25,325 bases of DNA, from positions 145,280-170,604 of the forward strand of contig DJJW01000085.1 in NCBI GenBank assembly GCA_002434335.1, in the 5' to 3' direction. This DNA is from Lachnoclostridium sp. UBA6558 (GTDB lineage Bacteria; Bacillota; Clostridia; Lachnospirales; Lachnospiraceae). Positions within the stretch are counted from its first letter, which is position 1; each line of letters opens with the position of its first letter. Under the pieces are notes generated by a model. The model saw only the letters and a program-made list of their open reading frames with translations, was not told the DNA's origin and ran no database searches. Positions 1 to 7,672 of this stretch are shown here, piece after piece. The translations under genes were made by a program, and so were the position numbers.

Positions 1-31
1 GTGCGCACACAAATCCTTTCTTTTAGATTGA

Positions 32-1012
32 TCAGCTATGAGCCACAATCCTGTGGGGGACATAGGGTTCTTCCATATAAGCGATTTCTTCCGGTGAAAG
101 TCTTACTTCCAGGGATGGTACCGCTGCTTCCAGATGAGATATCTTTGTAGCGCCGATTATGGGAATTGTAACCGGCTGTTTTTGCATCAGCCAAGCCAGG
201 GCTATCTGGGTACGGGGAACTCCGTGCTGTTCTGCAACTTCTGCAAGTCTTTCCACCACCAGTCTGTCGGCGTCAATGGTAGAATCATACTTGTCTCTTT
301 GCACCCGGTCGGTTTCATAGCGTTTAGTGGTCTCTGACCAGTCTCTGGTCAGTCTTCCGGAGGCCAGGGGACTATAAGGCGTAAGGGCTATTTTTTCCTC
401 TTTGCATAAGGGTATCATTTCTCTTTCTTCTTCCCTGTAGATAAGGTTTAAATGATTCTGCATGGATACAAAACGTGTCCAGCCGTTTTTCTCTGCTGTA
501 TAAAGGGCTTTCTGAAATTGCCAGGCATACATGGAGGAGGCGCCGATATATCTTGCCTTACCTGCTTTTACTATGTCATGCAGTGCCGACATGGTTTCTT
601 CAATAGGAGTATTATAATCCCATCTATGGATGATGTAAAGGTCTACATAATCCGTCCCAAGGCGTTTCAGACTCTTATCAATCTCACTCATAATAGCTTT
701 TCTGGAAAGACCGGCTCCGTTGGGACCTTCCTGCATCTTATTGTATACTTTTGTTGCAATAACAATCTCATCACGGTTTGCATAGTCCTTTAAAGCTCGT
801 CCGAGGATTTCTTCGCTTCTGCCTAAAGAATATACATTTGCGGTATCAAAGAAATTAATACCTAAATCCAGAGCTTTTTTGATTACAGGACGGCTTTCTT
901 CGTCTGTTAATGCCCATTTATGAACCCAGCCTGCCGGATCTCCAAAACTCATGCAGCCAAGACAAAGCCGTGATACATCTAAACCGGTGTTTCCAAGTTT
1001 TACATATTCCAT
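32..1012 (-). CDS. Aldo/keto reductase
   Basis: A 326-residue cytoplasmic NADP(H)-dependent oxidoreductase of the aldo/keto reductase superfamily, probably reducing aldehydes or ketones or oxidising a sugar-type alcohol; the substrate cannot be read. The N-terminal KLGNTGLDVSRLCLG strand-turn is typical of the YajO/Tas-like branch. The catalytic tetrad is complete: Asp56 and Tyr61 in FFDTANVYSLG, Lys88 in VIATKVY and His129 in LYIIHRWD. The C-terminal cofactor-binding part carries PIIGATK. The start is set by an AGGA ribosome site about 7 bases upstream of the ATG. It is transcribed away from the sugar-transport block, separated by a 354-base divergent region, so a shared role is possible but unproven. 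The full family length is present and nothing is broken. Confidence 0.95.
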   Translation of the reverse strand: MEYVKLGNTGLDVSRLCLGCMSFGDPAGWVHKWALTDEESRPVIKKALDLGINFFDTANVYSLGRSEEILGRALKDYANRDEIVIATKVYNKMQEGPNGAGLSRKAIMSEIDKSLKRLGTDYVDLYIIHRWDYNTPIEETMSALHDIVKAGKARYIGASSMYAWQFQKALYTAEKNGWTRFVSMQNHLNLIYREEEREMIPLCKEEKIALTPYSPLASGRLTRDWSETTKRYETDRVQRDKYDSTIDADRLVVERLAEVAEQHGVPRTQIALAWLMQKQPVTIPIIGATKISHLEAAVPSLEVRLSPEEIAYMEEPYVPHRIVAHS

Positions 1013-1046
1013 ATGCGTATCCTCACTTTCCTAATAGTATGATATA

Positions 1047-1077
1047 AGTCTACAGTATAGAGTTCACTGCATGTCAA
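1047..1077 (-). promoter_or_regulatory. Promoter of the aldo/keto reductase gene, 19-bp spacer (MerR-type)
   Basis: Read on the minus strand there is a perfect TTGACA at 1077-1072, then 19 bases, then TAGACT at 1052-1047. The spacer contains the small dyad AGT GA ACT and a CAGT...ACTG pair. An over-long 19-bp spacer with internal symmetry is the known architecture of promoters twisted into register by MerR-family activators such as NmlR/AdhR, which often control aldehyde-detoxifying oxidoreductases in Firmicutes. The boxes are seen; control by a MerR protein is inference. No merR gene lies in the window. Confidence 0.5.
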
Positions 1078-1168
1078 GTGTTTTTTGCCAAATGGTAAAA
1101 ATTCATACTATAGCATTATTGTTTTATGTGTTTTCCTATGCAATTTAACCCTAAGACTGCAGCAATTA

Positions 1169-1207
1169 TGCATAAATCTGTTTAAATTCTATACAGAAAT
1201 TTATGCA
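1169..1207. repeat. Inverted repeat upstream of the transporter operon
   Basis: TGCATAAAT CTGT at 1169-1181 pairs with ACAG AA ATTTATGCA at 1193-1207. This is 13 paired positions with a 2-base bulge and an 11-base loop. It sits 75 bases upstream of the operon -35 box and about 90 bases upstream of the reductase -35 box. No T-run follows on either side, so it looks more like an operator or DNA structure than a terminator. Confidence 0.5.
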
Positions 1208-1281
1208 GGCCATTCGTATCGTTATCAAAATAGCAGTATTTATATTGGTTAAAATTCTACGGTTATGTTAAATATCTATGA

Positions 1282-1310
1282 TTGTTAGTGAATTGTTGAA
1301 GAGATATAAT
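1282..1310 (+). promoter_or_regulatory. Sigma-A-type promoter of the sugar-use operon
   Basis: TTGTTA at 1282-1287, a 17-base spacer, and a perfect TATAAT at 1305-1310. Transcription would start near 1316-1318. That leaves about 50 bases of leader before the ATG at 1367 and argues against the earlier GTG at 1325 as the start codon. Confidence 0.7.
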
Positions 1311-1366
1311 AAAACTCAGTAAGAGTGATAAAAACTATGCAATATAACGAAAGGGTACTGGTGTTT

Positions 1367-2323
1367 ATGTCGAAATCAAAAAGGGAACAAGAAAATTTAA
1401 CAATAAAAAAGAAGAGCAAATGGGGAGTGTTTAGAGATAATTTTGAGCTGTCAATGATGTTGGTGCCCGGCATTATCTTCTTTCTGGTTTTCAGTTACAT
1501 ACCAATGCTTGGAGTAATAATTGCATTTAAGGACTATCGAAACAACCTGGGTATCTTCGGCAGTGAATGGGTAGGACTTCGAAATTTCAAATTCTTCTTT
1601 ACTTCACAGGATGCATTCAGGATAGCAAGAAATACCGTGGGTTACGGTCTGGTATTCATAATACTTGGAATTGTCTGCTCAGTAGCGATTGCCATACTAC
1701 TCTATGAGGTAAAGAACAGACTGTTCCTGAAGTTTTACCAGACTACTATGATATTACCCCATTTCCTGTCCTGGGTCATTGTAGGTTATATTACTTATAT
1801 CTTACTGGAACCCAATATGGGTATACTGAACCAGATTATTAAGTTCTTTGGCATGGAAGGTATCAACTGGTATCTGGAACCGAAATACTGGGTGTTCATA
1901 TTGCCGGTGGTTCATGTATGGAAAAGTGTGGGACTCAGCTGCATCATGTATTATGCCGCCTTAATGGGAATAGATGAGCAGTTGTTTGAGGCAGCCTCCA
2001 TTGACGGAGCAAGTAAATGGAAACAGATTTGTTATATTACCATCCCATCTCTGGTTCCTCTTATGACAGTGCTGACAATCTTAAATGTCGGCGGCATTAT
2101 CAAAGGTGATTTTGGTCTCTTTTATAATATACCCCGTAATGTGGGATTATTATATCCTACCACCGATATTATTGATACTTACATTTACCGTGGGTTACAG
2201 ACCGGTGATGATATCGGAATTACAACAGCAGTAGGCTTGTTCCAATCCTTTGTGGGTTTTGTAATGGTAGTAGCTACCAACAAAATAGTTAAGAAGATAT
2301 CACCTGAAAATTCATTGTTCTAG
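1367..2323 (+). CDS. ABC sugar transporter permease, LplB type
   Basis: A membrane-spanning subunit (318 residues from the chosen start) of a CUT1-family carbohydrate ABC importer. About six hydrophobic segments are visible, the first in LVPGIIFFLVFSYIPMLG. The EAA loop that docks the ATPase is clear near residues 208-227 (EAASIDGASKWKQ...TIP). The order permease-permease-binding protein and the sequence style match LplB/YtcP/LplA systems, which take up oligosaccharides, often uronic-acid-containing ones. I chose ATG 1367 over the in-frame GTG at 1325 because AAAGGG lies about 11 bases before it and the predicted transcript starts near 1317. The next permease follows after 11 bases. No ATPase gene is in the window. 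Confidence 0.93.
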   Translation: MSKSKREQENLTIKKKSKWGVFRDNFELSMMLVPGIIFFLVFSYIPMLGVIIAFKDYRNNLGIFGSEWVGLRNFKFFFTSQDAFRIARNTVGYGLVFIILGIVCSVAIAILLYEVKNRLFLKFYQTTMILPHFLSWVIVGYITYILLEPNMGILNQIIKFFGMEGINWYLEPKYWVFILPVVHVWKSVGLSCIMYYAALMGIDEQLFEAASIDGASKWKQICYITIPSLVPLMTVLTILNVGGIIKGDFGLFYNIPRNVGLLYPTTDIIDTYIYRGLQTGDDIGITTAVGLFQSFVGFVMVVATNKIVKKISPENSLF

Positions 2324-2334
2324 AGGAGGCAAAC

Positions 2335-3219
2335 GTGAAAAGCAAGAGAGCGAATTTACCGGTAAATATATTTTTTATTATATTTTCACTGGGTTTTATA
2401 ATACCGTTTATATTAATCATTTCATCGTCCATAACGGATGAACAGACACTTATAACAGAAGGGTATAAACTGATTCCCCATAAGTTTTCATTGGAAGCTT
2501 ATAAGTATGTAATGAAAAGCCCGGGACAGTTGTTAAATTCCTACAAGGTAACAATATTTTATTCCCTGGTTGCCACGGCTTTCAGTATGGTTGTTATGAC
2601 CTTAATGGCTTATCCGTTGTCTAGAGCCAGTTACAAGTACAAGAAGCCCGTAACATTTTTTATTATTTTTACAATGTTGTTTTCTGGAGGATTGATTCCT
2701 ACTTATATATTAATGACTAAATATCTGCATCTGCAGGATAATATCTGGGTATACATCTTACCAAACCTTGCAAATGCATTTCACATTATCGTAATCAGGT
2801 CTTTCTTCCAGGGACTGCCGCCTTCACTTGTTGAGTCTGCCAAGATTGACGGTGCAAGAGAACTGCAGGTGTTTTATAAAATTGTACTGCCTTTGTCAAA
2901 ACCGGTTATTGCCACAGTTTCATTATTGAATCTACTGGCCAGGTGGAATGACTGGAATACTGCTTTGATTTATATCAGAAGCAAGGAGCTATTTTCGTTA
3001 CAGTATCTGCTGCAGCAGATATTAAGAGAAGTACAGTTTATCAAAGACATGGCAGAGAGTTCACCGGTAGCAGGAATCAGTATCAATCTGACGCAGCTTC
3101 CTTCTGAGACCATAAGATTTGCGTTGTGTATTGTTGCAGCTGGACCAATGCTTATCATCTTCCCATTCTTTCAGAAGTATTTTGCAAAAGGTTTAACAGT
3201 AGGTGCGGTAAAAGAATAG
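2335..3219 (+). CDS. ABC sugar transporter permease, YtcP type
   Basis: The second permease (294 residues) of the CUT1 importer, related to YtcP/LplC and forming the channel with the upstream permease. The first membrane helix is at about residues 10-30, followed by the FSLEAYKYVM segment common in this branch. The EAA loop is near residues 167-186 (ESAKIDGARELQVFYKIVLP). It ends in the family's GLTVGAVKE tail, so it is full length. It starts at GTG 2335, supported by AGAGGAGG a few bases upstream and by tight spacing to the previous stop. It is cotranscribed with its neighbours. Confidence 0.95.
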   Translation: MKSKRANLPVNIFFIIFSLGFIIPFILIISSSITDEQTLITEGYKLIPHKFSLEAYKYVMKSPGQLLNSYKVTIFYSLVATAFSMVVMTLMAYPLSRASYKYKKPVTFFIIFTMLFSGGLIPTYILMTKYLHLQDNIWVYILPNLANAFHIIVIRSFFQGLPPSLVESAKIDGARELQVFYKIVLPLSKPVIATVSLLNLLARWNDWNTALIYIRSKELFSLQYLLQQILREVQFIKDMAESSPVAGISINLTQLPSETIRFALCIVAAGPMLIIFPFFQKYFAKGLTVGAVKE

Positions 3220-3248
3220 AGGTTTACATATTAAAAGGAGGGTATTTT

Positions 3249-4856
3249 ATGTTAAAAAGAATGAGAGTTTTCGTTGTAATCTGTCTTATGTTTTCCATTA
3301 TCCTGACAGGTTGCAAGGGCAGCAGCAATACGCCGGATAATAACAACGGAACAAAAGAAACAAATGCAGAACAGAGTGAACCTACAGGCACAAAAGAACC
3401 GGAAAAAGAAGCAGAGCCGGTAACCTTAAAATGGGTATTCTTAAGTCCTGGTGAGCAGAAAGATGCCCAGGAGGTTTGGGATAAATTCAACGAAGAACTT
3501 CAGAAATATCTGCCTGGTACTACCGTTAAGTTTGAGGGTATCACCTCAGCAGATTATGCAGAGAAATGGAAACTGATCAGTGCCTCCCAGGAAAATGTTG
3601 ATATTGTATGGCATGGCTGGATGGTTCCTTATGTAACGGAAGTAAGAAAAGGTTCCTATATGGAGCTCGACAAACTGATGGAAGAGTATGCTCCTTCCCT
3701 GTTAAAGGAAATTCCTGAGAACATCCTGGATAAATCAAGAGTGGACGGAAAGCTTTACAGCATACCCAACATGCAGCAGATGGTTTCATATGTATCCACT
3801 TTACAGTTTCCTATAAAAATTTATGAGAAATACAAAGATCAGATCAATGTGGAGCAATTAGCAGAATTATTTGGTTCCCATCAGAAGATGGACCAGGAAT
3901 TATGGGATGAACTTGAGAAATATATCGTGATGATTAAAGACGGCGGTGATTTACAAAAAGGTGTCTTTGGCTTTGCAGATCACGTGGAAAAAGGCTATGA
4001 GTGGATCTTAAATCCTTATAAAATCGATATTTACAGCGACGATTATACACCTGTCAATCTTTACAGAACACCTGAATATGAGACTTTTGTGAAGGAATAT
4101 TCCGATTGGTACCAGAAAGGTTATATCAGAAAGGATATCTTAACGGCTGATAATGTATCACAGGAAATTTATGAAGTACGTGGTGGCGGTAACTACCTGG
4201 TAGGCCAGGGGTATTATCCTACAGAATCTGAAATCGCTACCAGTGAAGCAGCAGGTTCTAGCGCTTATGTAAAGATTCCCTTTGACAATTCACACTATAT
4301 CCCTTATGCAGCAGCAGCCACTAATATGGCGATTTCCTCTAATTCCAAGAATCCGGAAAGAGCTATGCAGTTAATCGAATTAATGAATACAGAAAAAGGG
4401 AAAGATCTCTATAACTTAATGGTATATGGTATTGAAGGAAAGCATTACAACAAGATCAACGACAAAGAAATCCAGCCCATCGGTTATACTTCACAGCCTA
4501 CCGCTGACAGCCCTTATGGTCAGTACAACTGGGCTATCGGTAACATCTTTAACGGATATGAGATCTACATGGAGAACAAACCTCTTACCTTACAAAGTGA
4601 TTTCATCAGTCAGGTAAATGCTGATGCAGCTCCATCAAAACTTAAAGGCTTTACACTGGATACCGATCCGATTAAAACAGAACTTGCACAGGTAAATGCA
4701 GTAATCGGTGAATATAAGACTACCTTAAACTCCGGTGCTGCACCAGATGCAGATGCTCTGTACAAAGATTTTGTCAATAAGCTGATTAAAGCCGGAGATG
4801 ATGTGGTTACAAAAGAGATTCAGCGTCAGATTGATGAATGGAGAGCCTCCAAATAA
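3249..4856 (+). CDS. Extracellular sugar-binding lipoprotein, LplA/LipO type
   Basis: The substrate-binding protein (535 residues) of the importer, anchored outside the membrane. The signal peptide MLKRMRVFVVICLMFSIILTGC ends in an LTGC lipobox with the lipidated Cys at residue 22. A Ser/Thr/Asn/Glu-rich linker follows to about residue 55, then the family 1 solute-binding fold. The last roughly 130 residues match the DUF3502-like tail of LipO/LplA proteins (DPIKTELAQVNAVIGEY and AG-DVVTKEIQRQIDEW). The length is larger than for monosaccharide binders and fits oligosaccharide ligands. The start at 3249 is fixed by a near-perfect AAAGGAGGG 7-8 bases upstream and by the signal peptide; an upstream in-frame extension would run into the preceding permease gene. 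This is the only gene in the block with an export signal. Confidence 0.95.
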   Translation: MLKRMRVFVVICLMFSIILTGCKGSSNTPDNNNGTKETNAEQSEPTGTKEPEKEAEPVTLKWVFLSPGEQKDAQEVWDKFNEELQKYLPGTTVKFEGITSADYAEKWKLISASQENVDIVWHGWMVPYVTEVRKGSYMELDKLMEEYAPSLLKEIPENILDKSRVDGKLYSIPNMQQMVSYVSTLQFPIKIYEKYKDQINVEQLAELFGSHQKMDQELWDELEKYIVMIKDGGDLQKGVFGFADHVEKGYEWILNPYKIDIYSDDYTPVNLYRTPEYETFVKEYSDWYQKGYIRKDILTADNVSQEIYEVRGGGNYLVGQGYYPTESEIATSEAAGSSAYVKIPFDNSHYIPYAAAATNMAISSNSKNPERAMQLIELMNTEKGKDLYNLMVYGIEGKHYNKINDKEIQPIGYTSQPTADSPYGQYNWAIGNIFNGYEIYMENKPLTLQSDFISQVNADAAPSKLKGFTLDTDPIKTELAQVNAVIGEYKTTLNSGAAPDADALYKDFVNKLIKAGDDVVTKEIQRQIDEWRASK

Positions 4857-4978
4857 TACAGAAAGCAATTTGTAATCTAAACTGCTATTAAAGAAAAAAT
4901 GAAGCATAAGTTCAAACAGTAAACCAAAATAAAAATCAAACAGCTTCAATATTCAACTGCAAATACTTAAACTAGCAA

Positions 4979-5019
4979 CCTTCTTCCATGTATCGATATT
5001 CTACAGACATGGAAGAAGG
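4979..5019. repeat. 13-bp perfect inverted repeat after the binding-protein gene
   Basis: CCTTCTTCCATGT at 4979-4991 is the exact reverse complement of ACATGGAAGAAGG at 5007-5019, with a 15-base loop. It lies 122 bases after the binding-protein stop and 83 bases before the oxidoreductase start. No U-run follows, so it is not a classic terminator. Hairpins at this position in sugar ABC operons can protect the upstream binding-protein mRNA; that role here is inference. Confidence 0.75.
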
Positions 5020-5101
5020 ATTGTTAATGAGAGAGTGGTTACTCTGTCCGGTAAGACAGTATAAACATAATTACAAGACCGGAGCAGAAATGGAGGGTAT
5101 C

Positions 5102-7330
5102 ATGAAAAAAATGCATTTTGATATTACCGTTGCAGGGGGAGGAATAGCAGGAATTTGCGCGGCAGTTACTGCAGCCAGGCAAGGACAAAAGGTATTGCTG
5201 ATCAATGACCGTCCGGTTCTTGGCGGAAATGCCTCCAGTGAAATTGGGGTCACCATATCAGGAGCCAGTCATCATGGCTTAAATCCAGCCATCTATGCGA
5301 AAGAAGGCGGTTTGGCAGAAGAAATCAGACTTCGGATGTCAAAATACGCAATGGGCGGAGGTTATGATAAATACGCCTTACTGGATGCTGTATTTTTTGA
5401 CATGTGCTATGAAAATACGAATCTTACTTTACTGCTGAATACTTCTGTCTATTCCTGTGAAGTAAAGAATAAGAAAATAACCAGTTTATTTGCAAGACAT
5501 CATATCAGCAATGAAGTATATGATATCGAAAGCATTATCTACATTGATGCTACGGGTAATGGAACCCTTGCTTATGAAGCCGGCTGCGGCTTCCGTATGG
5601 GCAGAGAAGGAAAAGATGAACACGATGAATTCTGGGCGCCGGACAATGCAGATAAATACACGATGGGTAATACCTTTTATTTTGAGACCTATGATTGCGG
5701 GCATGAGGTTACCTATGTACCGCCCGGCTTTGCTCATAAGGTTGAAGATATGGATTTTATCAAAGACATACATAATCCAAAGAAATACCGCAGTATCACT
5801 GTAAAGGGTGCTCACTGGTCCTTTGAATACGGCGGACAGGTAGATGTGATTTACCAGAGCGAGGAGATTGATCTGGAGCTTCGCAAGCTGATATTTGGAA
5901 TCTGGGATTATATCAAGAACAGCGGTATGTATCCGGAAGCAAAAAATTACGTTATAAAAAGAATCTATACAAAATCAGGAGCCAGAGAATCCAGAAGGTT
6001 TCTGGGGGACTATATTTTAACAGAAAATGATATTGAAAATAAGACCGACTTCGAAGATGCAGTTTGCATCGGCGGCTGGCCTATGGATATTCATGCGCCT
6101 TTGGGAATCTATGATTCGTTACCTGCTACGAATTTCGTACCGGTAACCGGCATCTATAATATTCCTATGAGATCACTCTATACAAAGGATATTGACAATC
6201 TGATGTTAGCCGGCAGAAATATCAGCGCAACTCATATTGCTCTTGGCTCCACCAGAGTTATGGCAACTTGCGGGGGTATGGGGCAGGCAGCTGCCACTGC
6301 CGCAAAATATTGCATAGAGAAAGAACTCTCCCCCAGAGAAGTAACGGCTGAGTATGGGCGGGAGCTGCAAAAGGCACTGGCTGGGGAAGATCAGACCATT
6401 ATTGGTGTTCCAAATATAAGTCCTGTTATGGCGAATTTTGCTGTAACAGCAACCAGTAAAAAAAGCTATGAAAATGTAAATGGTGTTGATTATATGTTAC
6501 TTGACAGGGATTACGCCATAGCATGGATGCTGGAAACGGAACAGCTTATAAGCGTGAGAATTAAAATCAGGAACAGTTCAAAGGAAGCAAAGATCTTAAC
6601 ATATAAAATATTGACGGGTGTTCATAAAGAAACCTTTATACCCGAGGAAGCTGTAAAGGAAGAGAGAGTTATCGTACCGGAAAATCATGAAGGCTGGCTG
6701 GAAATACCGGTTAATTCAGAGAGGGGAAAGGATGGCAAGCTCTATCTCAGCTTCCTAAAGAACGAGGCTCTATCTTTGGGGATAGCAGAGGACGGACCAA
6801 TAGGTGCTGTTACTCTTCGAATGTACCCCCAGGATAACACCGAAGAATGCAATCATGACAGCGTCCCATTGAAAGCAGCTACCGGTTATTGCTTTCTGGA
6901 TCACCGTTATGAAAAGAACCGGAATATATTATTTAAGGATATGGTCCCGGAGCAAAGGCTTTTTGCGCCTGCTATGGCTGTATCGCCTTATACAAGACCT
7001 TATGGTGTTCCTAATCTGTGGATTGGAGAAGGAGACTTTCCGCATACCCTTACACTGACAGCAAAAGAGCCTGTGGATGCAGATAAACTCGTGCTGACCT
7101 TTGACAGCTGTCTTGAAAATGACAATACCGATAAGCTGCCGGGCTGTCTGGCAAGAGATTACGAATTAAAGATTTATTGCAGGAATGGGGTAAGAACTAA
7201 GAATATAAAGGATAACTGGAAGCGGTATGTAGTTCATGAAATCAATGCTGCAGGCATTGAGAAAATTGAAATTAAGCTTAACAGCAGCTGGGGAGCGGAG
7301 GCAGGTATCTACGGGGTGGATTTAATATAG
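5102..7330 (+). CDS. FAD-dependent oxidoreductase (FAD_oxidored type), sugar-locus variant
   Basis: A 742-residue predicted cytoplasmic flavoprotein. The N-terminal dinucleotide-binding motif is intact (GGGIAG, residues 12-17), followed by GGNASSE (41-47), a second FAD contact segment IDATGNGTLAYEAG (148-161), the ARESRR motif (294-299) and the C-terminal FAD segment LMLAGRNISATHIALGSTR (about 367-385). This order matches PF12831-type FAD oxidoreductases common in polysaccharide-use loci. Residues from about 450 on have beta-sandwich character and no motif I know. The substrate is unknown; a sugar hydroxyl or a sugar acid is plausible from context. The start at 5102 is favoured because GGAGGG lies just upstream; ATG 5090 is an alternative, and longer in-frame starts fall in the hairpin at 4979-5019. 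No signal peptide. Confidence 0.88.
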   Translation: MKKMHFDITVAGGGIAGICAAVTAARQGQKVLLINDRPVLGGNASSEIGVTISGASHHGLNPAIYAKEGGLAEEIRLRMSKYAMGGGYDKYALLDAVFFDMCYENTNLTLLLNTSVYSCEVKNKKITSLFARHHISNEVYDIESIIYIDATGNGTLAYEAGCGFRMGREGKDEHDEFWAPDNADKYTMGNTFYFETYDCGHEVTYVPPGFAHKVEDMDFIKDIHNPKKYRSITVKGAHWSFEYGGQVDVIYQSEEIDLELRKLIFGIWDYIKNSGMYPEAKNYVIKRIYTKSGARESRRFLGDYILTENDIENKTDFEDAVCIGGWPMDIHAPLGIYDSLPATNFVPVTGIYNIPMRSLYTKDIDNLMLAGRNISATHIALGSTRVMATCGGMGQAAATAAKYCIEKELSPREVTAEYGRELQKALAGEDQTIIGVPNISPVMANFAVTATSKKSYENVNGVDYMLLDRDYAIAWMLETEQLISVRIKIRNSSKEAKILTYKILTGVHKETFIPEEAVKEERVIVPENHEGWLEIPVNSERGKDGKLYLSFLKNEALSLGIAEDGPIGAVTLRMYPQDNTEECNHDSVPLKAATGYCFLDHRYEKNRNILFKDMVPEQRLFAPAMAVSPYTRPYGVPNLWIGEGDFPHTLTLTAKEPVDADKLVLTFDSCLENDNTDKLPGCLARDYELKIYCRNGVRTKNIKDNWKRYVVHEINAAGIEKIEIKLNSSWGAEAGIYGVDLI

Positions 7331-7672
7331 AAGTATATAGGGAGTACTGGGAAAATCAGCGTCAGTAGTGATGCCGGAAGAATGATATGAAATTTGGTTG
7401 ATGACATTGAATTTTGTCATAGATGCTTATGTTTATATTTTTCAGCTTTCAGGAAATTGAGTAATTCTAGCGGAGGTAGCTTGCGACGTGAAGCTGACGA
7501 GAAAAGAAATGCTAAATTTATTGGATTAATCTTTACGAATTAGATAGACAGTAACAAATTTATAATTATCATCATTACAGATACAGATACAGATACAGTT
7601 ATTGTTATAGATACAGAATAAGACACAAGCAATATACTAGCTGCAGTAAGTAGAATATGAGGTGAAATGAAT
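7331..7672 (+). other. Intergenic region before the GHL6-type gene
   Basis: A 342-base stretch inside the operon with no gene I would call. It holds a weak 6-bp hairpin (ATGACA/TGTCAT, 7401-7420), a 13-codon GTG-initiated reading frame at 7489 after GGAGG that is probably chance, and the TACAGA tandem repeat listed below. TATAAT at 7561-7566 has no good -35 partner, so a secondary promoter is possible but not shown. The length is unusual for an intra-operon gap here. Confidence 0.5.
7576..7598 (+). repeat. Short tandem repeat (TACAGA, nearly 4 copies)
   Basis: The hexamer TACAGA is repeated three times, followed by TACAG, and a diverged copy (GATACAGA) lies at 7610-7617. It lies 75-97 bases before the next start codon. 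Such microsatellites can vary in copy number and alter spacing of upstream elements, but no promoter boxes flank this one convincingly. Confidence 0.8.

Larger units (their letters stand above)
1013..1366. other. Divergent intergenic region
   Basis: A 354-base AT-rich stretch between the aldo/keto reductase (minus) and the transporter operon (plus). It holds the two promoters listed separately, the inverted repeat at 1169-1207, and three copies of TATGCA at 1137-1142, 1167-1172 and 1202-1207. A half-match to the CcpA cre consensus (right half CG-T-TATCA) lies at 1214-1227; its left half fails, so catabolite control is only a guess. No gene is seen. Confidence 0.6.

Noticed and set aside
1..8. 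GTGCGCAC palindrome at the window edge
   Set aside because: Only 8 bases, and the flanking sequence is not available to judge a terminator of the aldo/keto reductase gene.
3126..3248. In-frame extension of the binding-protein gene upstream of its signal peptide
   Set aside because: It overlaps the end of the permease gene, and the strong ribosome site plus signal peptide place the start at 3249.
4988..5101. In-frame extension of the FAD oxidoreductase to an ATG at 4988
   Set aside because: That ATG lies within the left arm of the inverted repeat, has no ribosome site, and adds 38 residues unlike the family.
7489..7530. 13-codon GTG-initiated frame after GGAGG in the gap before the GHL6-type gene
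   Set aside because: Too short to judge, ribosome site is 11 bases away, and no other signal supports it.
7576..7617. Repeats considered as a CRISPR fragment
   Set aside because: Six-base units without spacers; a plain microsatellite.
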